Assembly: GCA_963808965.1 (NCBI GenBank)
Contig: CAWEHU010000002.1
Span: 1 to 52,585, forward strand
DNA: 52,585 nucleotides
Origin: CAWEHU01 sp963808965
GTDB lineage: Bacteria; Pseudomonadota; Alphaproteobacteria; Acetobacterales; Acetobacteraceae
Direction of reading: 5' to 3'
Shown: piece after piece, positions 16,704 to 25,216 of the stretch
Layout of the letters: every line of letters starts with the position of its first letter
How positions within the stretch are numbered: the first letter of the stretch is position 1
Position numbers and translations under genes: made by a program
The notes under the pieces: generated by a model
Seen by the model: only the letters and a program-made list of their open reading frames with translations
Databases searched by the model: none
Told to the model about the DNA's origin: nothing

Positions 16704-17285
16704 TCAGCAACTCCTCCACGAGACCAAGTGGGCAAAATCTTGCGACAGAACCAGGCCGACCGCGTCATAATGACGGACGGCGTGCTCGAGCTTGGTGAAC
16801 ACGTCTTCATATCCGAGCGCGACGCCGAACGGGTCGACGTAGATGTAGCCGCCTGTGACGTGGAAGAGCGTCGCCATTTCCTGCACGTCGTCTGGAACGA
16901 CGAGGGTGTGCGTCTCGCCCGGCGGCTCGAAGGCATAGTCGCCTGCGGTTGCGACCCAGTCGTGTTCGAGGTAGCGCCACTTTCCTCGCAGCGTGAGCGC
17001 GTGCACGGGCCCGGTATGACGGTGGCGCGACAGCACGCCCGAACTCCGGACGCGCAGGATGTTGATGTAGAATCCCTGGCTCACACTCAGGATCAGCGGC
17101 TTAAAGGACACGGTCGGAGATTGCGGCACCCACTCCCGTTCGTCGCCGTCCAGATCGAGGGCCGAGCCGACGAATGCGTCCGGCACCATGCCGAAGGGTT
17201 GCGGTCGCTGATAGGCGATCTTGCTCTCGTCGATGGATGCGCGCTCCGGCACCTGTCCTTGCTCCGACGGAATGGTAGTGCTCAT
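16704..17285 (-). CDS. Cupin dioxygenase (dihydroxyacetophenone dioxygenase-like), 3' end replaced by IS6
   Basis: ATG 17285 has a GGAGGAG site. The cupin core carries metal-ligand histidines in VLSRHRHTGPVHALTLRG and FEPPGETHTLVVPDD. The N-terminal PQSPTVSFKPLILSVSQGFY resembles the 2,4'-dihydroxyacetophenone dioxygenase group of ChrR-like cupins. Homology ends at KLEHAVRHYDAVGL; the last 16 residues are encoded by the IS6 end, which begins at 16752. The lost part is small, so the protein may still fold. Likely a metal-dependent C-C cleaving dioxygenase, but the substrate cannot be read from sequence. Confidence 0.78.
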   Translation of the reverse strand: MSTTIPSEQGQVPERASIDESKIAYQRPQPFGMVPDAFVGSALDLDGDEREWVPQSPTVSFKPLILSVSQGFYINILRVRSSGVLSRHRHTGPVHALTLRGKWRYLEHDWVATAGDYAFEPPGETHTLVVPDDVQEMATLFHVTGGYIYVDPFGVALGYEDVFTKLEHAVRHYDAVGLVLSQDFAHLVSWRSC

Positions 17286-17367
17286 CTTCTCCTCCGAAAA
17301 TGCGATGTGCGCGGCAGAGGTCGGCGCGCGACCGATTTGGCGAAAGGGCTGGTGCGCCGCCCCCATC

Positions 17368-17415
17368 AGTGCCAATTCCCTTCGATGCACCGGTGATGAC
17401 GATCGATCGGGTCAT
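17368..17415 (-). pseudogene. N-terminal scrap of a short-chain dehydrogenase
   Basis: ATG 17415 opens MTRSIVITGASKGIG, the classical SDR start with its TGxxxGIG cofactor loop, then the sequence turns at once into unrelated residues (TDGGGAPALSPN). The rest of the gene has been deleted. The cupin gene begins about 80 bp further on, so only the promoter end of this SDR survives. Confidence 0.6.
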
Positions 17416-17434
17416 AATGTCTTCTTCGGGCTTT

Positions 17435-18241
17435 TCATGCAGACTTGCTCTTCTGGACGACGGCTTCACTCTTGGCTTGCATCGATTTCACGAGGTCGGC
17501 CGCGGATGCTCCTTCGAGTGACAGTCCATAGCCAACTTCCCGCACGAGGCGCTCTTTCAGGGGTTGAATGAAATGTACGCGCGTGTTGCGGCGTGTCACC
17601 TCCGGCGCCTTCAAGTACAGCTCGGCCAATTCCCGCGCCCGGCTGAGCGCCTTGCCGTCTGGCACTACTTCAGCAACCACTCCCCATTCGTGCGCAATAG
17701 TCGCCGTCAGCGGGTGTGGATTGAGCAGGAAAGCTTCCGCCCGTCCCGCTCCCGCGCGATAGCTCCAGGTGGTAAAGATGCCGTCGCCGGGCACAACACC
17801 CGCGGCGAAGTGGCCTACGTCCTGGAAGGTTGCGCCCTCGGCCGCCACAATGACGTTGGCCAGCAGCGCGTACTCAGAGTGTATATGGGCGCGCCCCTCG
17901 ATGGCCGCGATGACCGGCACGCGTATATTGGCTATGTTTTCCAAAACCTGAACGCCTTCGTCATGGATCTGGCTCCACACGCCAGGATCGGAGACGTTGT
18001 CGAAAGATGACCAATCGACACCGATCATGAAGTCCCCGCCCGCCCCCGTGAGGATTACGATCTTATTCGCTCGATCTTGCGAAATCCGGTAGAAGGCATC
18101 GACAACCTCCGTATGGGCCTGTGCCGTGAAAGTGAGCGGCCCTCCGTTGCTATGGAGTTGCACGACCAGCACGCCTTCCGCATCCCGCGTCAACTTCAGG
18201 CTGCGGTAGGCAGTGAAATAGCTATCTCGAATCGTTTCCAT
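17435..18241 (-). CDS. Enoyl-CoA hydratase/isomerase-family protein
   Basis: ATG 18241 (METIRDSYFTAYRSLKLTRD) has GAGGAGAG upstream. 268 residues of the crotonase fold: VLVVQLHSNGGPLTFTAQAH, KIVILTGAGGDFMIGVDWSS, VPVIAAIEGRAHIHSEYALL, ATFQDVGHFAAGVVPGDGIF, EWGVVAEVVPDGKALSRARE. The oxyanion-hole regions are present. The usual Glu at the second catalytic position is replaced in the GHFAAGVVPGDG segment, so the reaction is uncertain (hydratase, isomerase or hydrolase). Monocistronic between two scraps of dehydrogenase genes. Confidence 0.87.
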   Translation of the reverse strand: METIRDSYFTAYRSLKLTRDAEGVLVVQLHSNGGPLTFTAQAHTEVVDAFYRISQDRANKIVILTGAGGDFMIGVDWSSFDNVSDPGVWSQIHDEGVQVLENIANIRVPVIAAIEGRAHIHSEYALLANVIVAAEGATFQDVGHFAAGVVPGDGIFTTWSYRAGAGRAEAFLLNPHPLTATIAHEWGVVAEVVPDGKALSRARELAELYLKAPEVTRRNTRVHFIQPLKERLVREVGYGLSLEGASAADLVKSMQAKSEAVVQKSKSA

Positions 18242-18412
18242 GATACTCTCCTCTGTTTGTCTGCTCGTCCTGAATCGGCGCCGTCGGTCTGCAGCGGACC
18301 AATCAACGTATATTCCCGGAGCAATGAACCGACATTCGCTGGATGGCTCCGGGTTGGAGCTGATGATAGTGCATTTGTGAGGCCAGCTGAAGCTCCGGAC
18401 GCCGTGTAAGAC

Positions 18413-18454
18413 GCTGCCGAGAATCAGGACTTCGAAGCGTTCCGGTTCCGACAT
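18413..18454 (-). pseudogene. N-terminal scrap of a pyridine nucleotide-disulfide oxidoreductase
   Basis: ATG 18454, preceded by AAGGAG, reads MSEPERFEVLILGS, the start of an FAD-dependent disulfide-reductase-like protein up to the first glycine of its FAD loop, and then departs into unrelated sequence (VLHGVRSFSWPH). Only the initiation region is left. It lies between the molybdenum hydroxylase operon and the enoyl-CoA hydratase gene. Confidence 0.55.
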
Positions 18455-18489
18455 GGGCGTTCTCCTTGGACTCGCGGGCCCGGCCCGCT

Positions 18490-20704
18490 TCACAACAGCT
18501 TTTCGATCGTGATCGGCAGATCGCGTATTCGCTTGCCGGTCGCGTGATAGACGGCGTTCGCGATCGCCGGCGCCACGGACACGGCCGTCAGCTCGCCGAG
18601 ACCCTTGGCGCCCAGCGGGCTCGCCTCCTCGTCGAATTCGCCGACGAAGAGGACCTCGAGCTCGGGGATGTCGGCGTTGGTTGGCACCAAATAGCCGGAA
18701 TAGTTGCGGTTGACGAAGCGGCCCGTCGCCGGGTCGGTCTCCGACTGCTCGAGCAAGGCTTGGCCCACGCCCCAAATGATGCCGCCGATCGCCTGGCTGC
18801 GCGCAGTTTTCGGATTGATGATCCGGCCGGCGTCATAGGCGCCGACCACGCGGCTCAGGTGCACTGTCCCGAAATCCGGGTCGACCCTTGCTTCCGCGAA
18901 GACCGCGCCAAAGCTGAAGATCGCTTTCGGCCCCATCGCCTCCTCGACGGGATCGTAGTCGCCGTTGCCTACAAGGGTCTGCAGCTCGTTGCGCGCCAAC
19001 AGCTCGGCATAAGTGACGTTCAAATTCTTGCCCGCCAGAGCCAGCGTGCCTTCTGTAACGATCACGTCTTCAGTCTCCGCTCCGGGGAAAGGCGCGTCCT
19101 TCCCCTTGAGGGCGAGCTCGACCACCCGATCGCGGACGGCCTTCGCCGCCAACATCACCGAGGCGCCGGTATTGGCCATCGTGGCCGAGCCGATCGAGGC
19201 ATGCGACGCGGGGAGTCTGGTATCGCCGAGCCGCACGGTCACCTCTTCGAGCGAAAGCCCGAGCGTGTCGGCCGCAACCTGCTGCATGACGGTGTAGGTG
19301 CCTGTGCCGAGGTCGTGCGATCCGGTCTCGACCAATGCCGTCCCGTCGCGGTTCAGCGTGACGCGCGCCTTCGCCGGCCAGCGCCAGTGCGTGTAGATCG
19401 CTGCCGCCACGCCCTGACCAATGAAGTAACGGCCGTCGCGCGTGGAGCGCGGCTCAGGTGTCCGCTTGTCCCAGCCAAACCGCGCGGCGCCTTCAGTCAG
19501 GCACTTGCTGAGGGCGCGCGTCGAGAAGGGACGCCCGCTGTGCGGATCGATCTCGGTGTCGTTGAGCAGGCGCAGCGCCACCGGATCGACGCCGGTCGCG
19601 TAGGCCAGCTCGTCCATCGCGCTCTCGATCGCGAAATGGCCGAGCGCCTCGTGGGGAGAACGCATCGCTGTCGGCGTGTTGCGGTTCACATGGACGATCT
19701 TGTGGGTGGTCGATATTCCGCCGCGTGCTGGCCACAGCGACCGCGACGAGAGCGCGGCGTATTCGATATAGTTGTCGAAGACGGATGTCGGCGAAATGCT
19801 CTGGTGCTGGATTCCCACGAGCTTGCCGTCGCGGCCCGCACCCAGCGCGATCGTCTGGATGGTCGCCGGCTGGTGCCCCGCCATCGAATACATCTGCGCC
19901 CGCGTGAGCTGGACGCGGACCGGTCGGCCGATCGCCTTGGCGGCGGCCGCGGTCATCAAGGTGTGCGGCCACACATAGGCTTTGCCGCCGAACCCGCCGC
20001 CGAGGAACTGCGACACGACATTGATCTTCTCGGGTAGGAATCCCGAGCACGATCGCGACCAGCTCCCTGGCGCCGTAGATGTGCTGCGTGGTTTCGTAGA
20101 GCGTCAGCATGCCGTCCGCCTCCCAGACCGCGGTCGTCGCGTGGGGCTCCATCTGATTGTGATGACGATCGGAGGTCGTGTAAGTCTGCTCGATCTTCAC
20201 GGCCGCGGCGGCGAGCGCCTTCTGAGCGTCGCCGACCGACGAGTTGACCGGCCAGAGGAATTGCGGAGGATCGAACGCCTCGTCGATGCTGTGCCGGCCG
20301 AATGCCGTTGGCTTTCCCACCTCGCACTGAACCTCGATCAACGTCCCGGCGTGGGACGCCTGGGCGAGCGTCTCCGCGACGACCAAGGCAATCGGCTGGC
20401 CGGCGTAGTGGATCCGGTCGTCTTGAAGGGGGAGATAGCCTTGTCCGTGCGGATGAAGGTGGCTCCAGGGCTTGGGCGTCGGATTCATGCGCGGCATGTT
20501 GCGATAGGTGAATATCGCAATGACGCCCGGCGCCCTTTCGGCAGCCGCGGTGTCGATCGACACAGTCCGGCCATTGGCAATCGTACTGTGGACGATCGCC
20601 GCGTGAGCGGCGCTAGCGACTGGAATATCCGCCGTGTACCGGGCGCCGCCGGTGACCTTCAACCGACCGTCGACGCGCGAGATCGATTGTCCGATTGCGT
20701 TCAT
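18490..20704 (-). pseudogene. Molybdenum hydroxylase large subunit (PaoC/YagR-like), frameshifted
   Basis: ATG 20704 overlaps the FAD-subunit stop (ATGA). Part one reads ISRVDGRLKVTGGARYTADI to YGARELVAIVLGIP. At about 20036 one extra base (ccTAcccgag) breaks the frame, which then resumes as EKINVVSQFLGGGFGGKAYV and runs intact to the end, with GSHDLGTGTYTVMQQVAADT, ASIGSATMANTGASVMLAAK and KGLGELTAVSVAPAIANAVY (the region of the active-site Glu). Repaired length is about 738 residues, usual for the periplasmic aldehyde oxidoreductase type, which oxidises aldehydes or purines at a Mo-cytosine-dinucleotide cofactor. Nothing else is wrong with it, so a sequencing error or very recent mutation is likely. 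Confidence 0.9.
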
Positions 20705-21695
20705 GCGCGTGCTCCAGCGATTTGCAACGCACGCAGGGCGACCCGTTGCGCGAGTTCGATCTTGAATGCGTTATGGGCGAGCGGACGAGCATCGGCGAAT
20801 GACAGGGAGATGGCCGATCGGAGGGCATCAAGGTCGTCCAACGACGCTCCGCCGAGCGCCGCCTCGGCCTCGGTGAGCCGCCAGGGCTTATGCGCCACGC
20901 CGCCCAAAGCCAGGCGAGCCGAGCGTATGCGCCGCCCGTCAGCCGCGACCGCAGCCGCGGCCGACACGAGCGCGAACTCGTAGGACTGGCGGTCGCGGAC
21001 CTTGAGATAATGCGAGGCGTGCGCCTCGGGGCTGGCCGGTACTTCGATTGCGACGATCAAGTCGCCCCGGCCGAGCACATTGTCGCGCTCTGGCGCATCG
21101 CCCGGGAGGCGATGGAAATCTGCGAACGGGATCGACCGCTCTTCGTTCGGGCCGCGCACGACAACTTTGGCGTCGAGGGCGGCGAACGCCACCGCAACAT
21201 CGGAAGCATTAGTCGCGACACAGGCGTCCGACCACCCGAAGATGGCGTGATTGCGATTGATGCCGTGAAGCGCGGAGCAGCCGGACCCGGGCCGCCGCTT
21301 GTTGCAAGGAAGCCCATCCTCGTCGCGGAAATAAGCGCACCGCGTGCGCTGCATGATGTTTCCCCGATCGACGCCATGTTGCGCAGCTGGCCGGACGCGG
21401 CGAACAACAGCGCCTCCGCGACCGCCGGAAAGTGTGCGCGGACTCCCCCATGCGCGGCCACGTCGCTCATGCGGGCGAGCGCGCCGATCCGCAGATCCCC
21501 GTTCGGAGGCGTGTCGATCCGAGCCATCTCGGGAAGATGATTGATGTCCAACAGACGCTCCGGAAGAGCCGCGCGGTCCTTGATCAGTCCGAGAAGATCT
21601 GTGCCGCCGGCGATGAAGGCGAGTTGAGGATCCTGGGCATGGGCGGCGATCGCTTTGACGGGATCATCGGTCCGAGCGAAAGCAAGTACATGCAT
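20701..21695 (-). pseudogene. Molybdenum hydroxylase FAD subunit (PaoB/YagS-like), frameshifted
   Basis: Starts at ATG 21695, 3 bp after the FeS-subunit gene. It begins MHVLAFARTDDPVKAIAAHA with the FAD loop FIAGGTDLLGLIKDRAALPE and RNMASIG. The next glycine codon has lost one G in a G-run (c-run at 21362-21365 on the plus strand). The other frame goes on with GNIMQRTRCAYFRDEDGLPC, NKRRPGSGCSALHGINRNHA, FGWSDACVATNASDVAVAFA and the C-terminal CO-dehydrogenase flavoprotein domain. The cysteines in this segment are those of the additional [4Fe-4S] cluster of PaoB-like subunits. About 331 residues when repaired. Confidence 0.88.
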
Positions 21696-21698
21696 GAC

Positions 21699-22286
21699 TC
21701 AGCCCCTCCCCGCGGCGTCCGCCACGGCCTGGACGATGTTAGGATAGCAGGCGCAGCGGCAGAGATTTCCGCTCATCCGCTCCCGAACCTCCGCCTTCGA
21801 GAGATCCGCAACCCCGAATGGCCGGGAAAGGTCTGGCGTGGCGGCGCTCGGCCAGCCCGCCTCCGCCTCTTCGATCATGGCGACGCCCGACATGATCTGA
21901 CCGGACGTACAGAAGCCGCATTGGAAACCGTCACGCTCGATGAAGGCTGCTTGCAACGGGTGGAGGTTTCCGCCTTGCTCTAGGCCCTCGATGGTCGTGA
22001 TGTGCTTGCCGTCCTGCATCGCCGCCAAGGTCATACAGGAGAGGATTCGGCGGCCATCGACATGGATGGTGCAGGCTCCGCACTCGCCGCGGTCGCAGCC
22101 TTTTTTTGTCCCAGTCAGGCCGAGCCCGTCACGAAGCGCTTCCAATAGAGTGGTGCTCGGCTCGACCGCAATCCCACGCGCTTGCCCGTTAACGGTAACG
22201 CTCAGCTGGATCTTGCCCATCTTCCAGACCAGCAAGGGCGCGTTCTCTCCGCGCGTGCCCGCGGGCGGATTTCTCACGCTGCCCAT
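21699..22286 (-). CDS. Molybdenum hydroxylase [2Fe-2S] subunit (PaoA/YagT-like)
   Basis: ATG 22286 has AAAGGAG six bases upstream; the core homology starts at MGKIQLSVTVNGQA. Two [2Fe-2S] clusters: plant-type GCDRGECGACTIHVDGRRIL with Cys in ILSCMTLA, and the helical one GFQCGFCTSGQIMSGVAMIE plus MSGNLCRCACYPNIVQAVAD. No Tat signal is seen before the domain, unlike E. coli PaoA, so the complex may be cytoplasmic. First gene of a three-gene operon (FeS, FAD, Mo subunits) divergent from a LysR gene. Intact. Confidence 0.93.
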   Translation of the reverse strand: MGSVRNPPAGTRGENAPLLVWKMGKIQLSVTVNGQARGIAVEPSTTLLEALRDGLGLTGTKKGCDRGECGACTIHVDGRRILSCMTLAAMQDGKHITTIEGLEQGGNLHPLQAAFIERDGFQCGFCTSGQIMSGVAMIEEAEAGWPSAATPDLSRPFGVADLSKAEVRERMSGNLCRCACYPNIVQAVADAAGRG

Positions 22287-22502
22287 AGTCCACTCCTTTC
22301 ATGCAAACGGACGGCCGTTTCGTGCTAGTCTTGTTGACATGTAATCCGCGCTTTCGAAGAGCGGTACGTATCAAAATCCATAAGCCTTATTCCCGCTTGG
22401 AATGGTGGGGTCCAGCCCGCCGGATCGGAAAGGATGGCTATTCCATTTCGCGAGGTGGCAGTAAGGTTCCGGCGATAAGATCCATTCCTTGGAGGCATAT
22501 GC

Positions 22503-23405
22503 ATGGATCGGCTGGCGGCCATGCAGGCTTTCGTGCTGGTGGTCGATTCCGGCTCGTTTTCCGCTGCCGCCCGCCGGCTCAATGTGGGGCAGCCCGCGGT
22601 CTCGAAGTCGATAGCGCAACTCGAAGATCGGCTCGGCGTAAAACTACTCGTCCGCACGACGCACGGGCTTACGCCGACGGAGGCTGGGCTCCATTTCTAT
22701 GAGCGGGCGCGGCGGTCAATCGAGGAGGCGGACGAGGCGGAACTGGCGGCTCGGGGCGCGAGCGCCGGCCTGACCGGCAAGCTCCGCGCCTCTGCGGCCG
22801 TGACCTTCGCGCGCATTCACTTGATGCCGCGCATTCCGGAGTTCCTGGCACTAAACCCTGACCTGGAGATGGAGGTCGTGCTCGACGACCGGAATATTGA
22901 CCTGGTTCGGGAAGGCATCGACGTCGCGCTGCGCATGGGCAAGCTGGCGGATTCATCCCTGACCGGGCGTCGGATCGCAACTTGTCGGCATGTAGTCTTA
23001 GGCACCCCGGCGTATTTTGAGCGAGCTGGCTTACCGAAGGCTCCAGGCGACCTCACCGCGCATGAAACGGTCATCTATGCGCAGCGCGGCGGCGGCGCGG
23101 TCTGGCCATTCCGTCGGGAAGGCGTCGAACTGACGGTTACCCTGCGCGGCCGGTTGCACGTCAGCGCGGCCGAGGGTGTGCGAGCGGCGGTGTTCTCGAA
23201 TGCAGGAATTGCCATCACATCCGAATGGATGTTCACCCCGGAAATTGTCAACGGCACGGTCAAGCCGGTGCTCCAGGACTGGGAGTTACCGCCGATGGAA
23301 CTATGGGCCATTTTCCCAGCTGGTCGAACGGCCGCCACAAAAGCTCGAACATTTGCTAACTTTGTGGAACGGCTGATGCATGGATCCACAGTTAGCTCAA
23401 GCTGA
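22503..23405 (+). CDS. LysR-family transcriptional regulator, divergent from the molybdenum hydroxylase operon
   Basis: ATG 22503 follows TTGGAGG. 300 residues: helix-turn-helix SAAARRLNVGQPAVSKSIAQ, LEDRLGVKLLVRTTHGLTPT, then a substrate-binding domain of the CrgA-like group (LTGKLRASAAVTFARIHLMP, VREGIDVALRMGKLADSSLT, SEWMFTPEIVNGTVKPVLQD). The 216-bp divergent region with the operon suggests it controls the operon, as LysR genes usually do their neighbours. Intact. Confidence 0.93.
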   Translation: MDRLAAMQAFVLVVDSGSFSAAARRLNVGQPAVSKSIAQLEDRLGVKLLVRTTHGLTPTEAGLHFYERARRSIEEADEAELAARGASAGLTGKLRASAAVTFARIHLMPRIPEFLALNPDLEMEVVLDDRNIDLVREGIDVALRMGKLADSSLTGRRIATCRHVVLGTPAYFERAGLPKAPGDLTAHETVIYAQRGGGAVWPFRREGVELTVTLRGRLHVSAAEGVRAAVFSNAGIAITSEWMFTPEIVNGTVKPVLQDWELPPMELWAIFPAGRTAATKARTFANFVERLMHGSTVSSS

Positions 23406-24165
23406 TCGCCAACAAGTTCTCAAGCGCTAGCAGTGGTTCGCTCTAGAAACGGCAATTTCCGCTTCGTTACTTTCATCGCGGCGCGACTCGGTAATCGCTT
23501 AAATCGCGACCCCGCCGATTTCTACTCCACGCTACGCGGTGGCCCTACACCAGTGAGATAATGCTTTCACTGAACACCTACTTGGTTCAAATGGAGCGCG
23601 GGCAGCCACAGAAGGAGTTCAAGCAAGAAGTCTGATCGCTGACATCGCAGGAAGTGTTGGGCTAATCGCGATCTCGAGTACGCGAGAGCGAGTCTGTTGG
23701 TGTTCCCGTCACTCCCACTCGATAGTCGTTTGAGATCCCCGCGAACCAATAAAGATCGAACGGTTGATGGCACGCACTTTGTTGACGATGCGGCTCGCCG
23801 CCGGCCTCCGCTTCACGTCTGTGGCTGCCTTCGAGCAGTCGTTTCCGCAGCACGTCCGCCCGGTATGGGCGCAAAACCCGCTGGCGCCAAACTGCGCTGA
23901 ACGTCCGATATTGCAATCGCCTCTTGGGCCGACACTTGACCGACTAGGGGTTACCGGACGATTTGTCCAAAATCGCACGCTAAGCCGAAAAGCGAACGAA
24001 ATCAGTATGCTTTCAGATACGGTCGTTTGTGAACGGCTCCGGCCCGCACGGTAAGTCCTGAGGATTTCCCCTTTCAAAACCCTCTTTCAAAATCGCGTCC
24101 AAAGGCAATGGCAATCTGCATGGCCCGTTAGCGTGCAGTTTGGAGCAAATCGTGCGGTGACCCCA
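23406..24165. other. Degenerate region without an intact gene
   Basis: 760 bp between the LysR gene and the lipase, lower in GC than the flanks. Apart from the guaA-like tail (23709-23801, minus) I see no domain, RNA gene or repeat. Runs such as cccctttcaaaaccctctttcaaaatcg suggest non-coding or long-decayed sequence. Confidence 0.45.
23709..23801 (-). pseudogene. guaA: Possible C-terminal remnant of GMP synthase
   Basis: The last 30 codons of this minus-strand frame read SRIVNKVRAINRSIFIGSRG and end in TIEWE before the stop. GMP synthases end with a comparable segment, SRI.NEV.GVNRVVYD followed by TIEWE. Spacing and terminal pentapeptide agree, although the middle is diverged. Upstream sequence no longer looks coding. 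If right, this is the tail of a dead or transposed copy of guaA. Confidence 0.42.
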
Positions 24166-24864
24166 TTATGTCGCCTTCAGTCGCCGCAGCGCCGGGATAT
24201 AGGACAAATCGATACTATGGTCCGTCACGCTGAATGACGATCCGGGCCGTTTCTGCGCCTCGATCATCTGAGCGCCGTGTAGCCAGCCAATTATTGAGGG
24301 TTGCGTAAACGGCCCCTCGAACGGCCAAGCCGGGGCGAAGTCCCGCTCATAGACGATCCGCACGGGCGGAGCTGTCGGGTAGTGCTTCGTCCAGAAGGCA
24401 TCATCCCCGCCCTTCGGAGCCCCGAAGGAAACGACCTCGGCCTCCGGAAGAAGTGCTTTCGCGAGATGAGCACGGACGCCGCCGAGCGAGTGTCCGGTCA
24501 GCAAAGGCGTGCCCGCAGGAAGGAGAGGCTGGATGCGAGGCCACAGGGCGACTAGCGGGTTCCAGAAGCCGCCGTGAACGCGCGTGCCGTCCGATAGACT
24601 TATGATATCGCCATCGAGGTCATCCCAGACCTCCGGGATCGAGAACTGCTCAAGGACGCGCGTGCCCTGGATTGCGACGACGGAGAGGCCGCCCCAGCGG
24701 GCGACGAGCGCTTGGCACTCCGGACTACCTAGCTGCGCGATGAACGTCATGCCGAGCGCTTCGACCGTATTCCGCGCATCGGATAGATAGGCAGCGTCGC
24801 TGACGAGCGCGAATTGCAACAAGTCCGTTGCCGAAAACTTGGTCGCTGGATTGCCATCCGTCAT
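24166..24864 (-). CDS. Class 3 lipase-family protein
   Basis: A 232-residue protein with the lipase class 3 core: GLSVVAIQGTRVLEQFSIPE, HGGFWNPLVALWPRIQPLLP, nucleophile Ser in PLLTGHSLGGVRAHLAKALL, and VVSFGAPKGGDDAFWTKHYP. A late His in GWLHGAQMIE or TDHSIDLSYI could complete the triad. No signal peptide, so probably cytoplasmic, or phage-derived as such small lipases often are. Isolated between decayed sequence and a transposase scrap. Confidence 0.85.
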   Translation of the reverse strand: MTDGNPATKFSATDLLQFALVSDAAYLSDARNTVEALGMTFIAQLGSPECQALVARWGGLSVVAIQGTRVLEQFSIPEVWDDLDGDIISLSDGTRVHGGFWNPLVALWPRIQPLLPAGTPLLTGHSLGGVRAHLAKALLPEAEVVSFGAPKGGDDAFWTKHYPTAPPVRIVYERDFAPAWPFEGPFTQPSIIGWLHGAQMIEAQKRPGSSFSVTDHSIDLSYIPALRRLKAT

Positions 24865-24997
24865 GATAGTTCCCCTACGCGCGGCGTCCCCACGGGGATG
24901 GCCCCATGCCGACCCGCCCGCCCCCTCTCTCGCAATGGTGCGCTATGGCTACCGACATGCGCAACGTCGCGCTGGCAGGAAGGCGGTCTTCGGCACG

Positions 24998-25159
24998 CGA
25001 GCGGGCGCGTCTTACGACGACAATTACGCAGCGATTTATCATCGAACGCACGACAAAACTGTCCGGCCAATACATGCCCTTGGAGCGTCGCATCCGTCGA
25101 TATCGATCCTTAATGCCGCGATGATCCTGCTCAAGACGGTTATTGTGCCGCCGAACCAT
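24998..25159 (-). pseudogene. IS6-like transposase remnant
   Basis: Contains NRLEQDHRGIKDRYRRMRRS, the catalytic Glu segment of IS6-type transposases (compare NNIVEQDHRAIKRAVRPMLG in the intact copy at 16007-16678), then a decayed C-terminus. No ends are visible. Only about 54 codons are recognisable. Confidence 0.65.
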
Positions 25160-25216
25160 TTACGGAATCGCTGAAGGCAAAAACCGAAATCGCCCGGGCG
25201 AATCGACGTACGAAAA

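Larger units (their letters stand above)
15952..16752 (-). mobile_element. IS6-family insertion sequence, about 801 bp
   Basis: The ends are 13-bp perfect inverted repeats, GGTTCTGTCGCAA at 15952 and its complement at 16740-16752, followed inwards by similar A/T-rich bases (ATTTTC against GATTTTG). Size and single transposase gene fit IS6/IS26-like elements. The eight bases outside each end (CGCGCGAG left, AGGCCGAC right) do not match, so no target duplication remains. This is typical after IS6-mediated deletion or recombination. The right end lies inside the cupin gene. Confidence 0.88.

Noticed and set aside
18466..20037. Long plus-strand frame (523 codons) opposite the molybdenum hydroxylase
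   Set aside because: Antisense shadow of a clear MoCo-binding subunit; Arg/His-rich without family resemblance.
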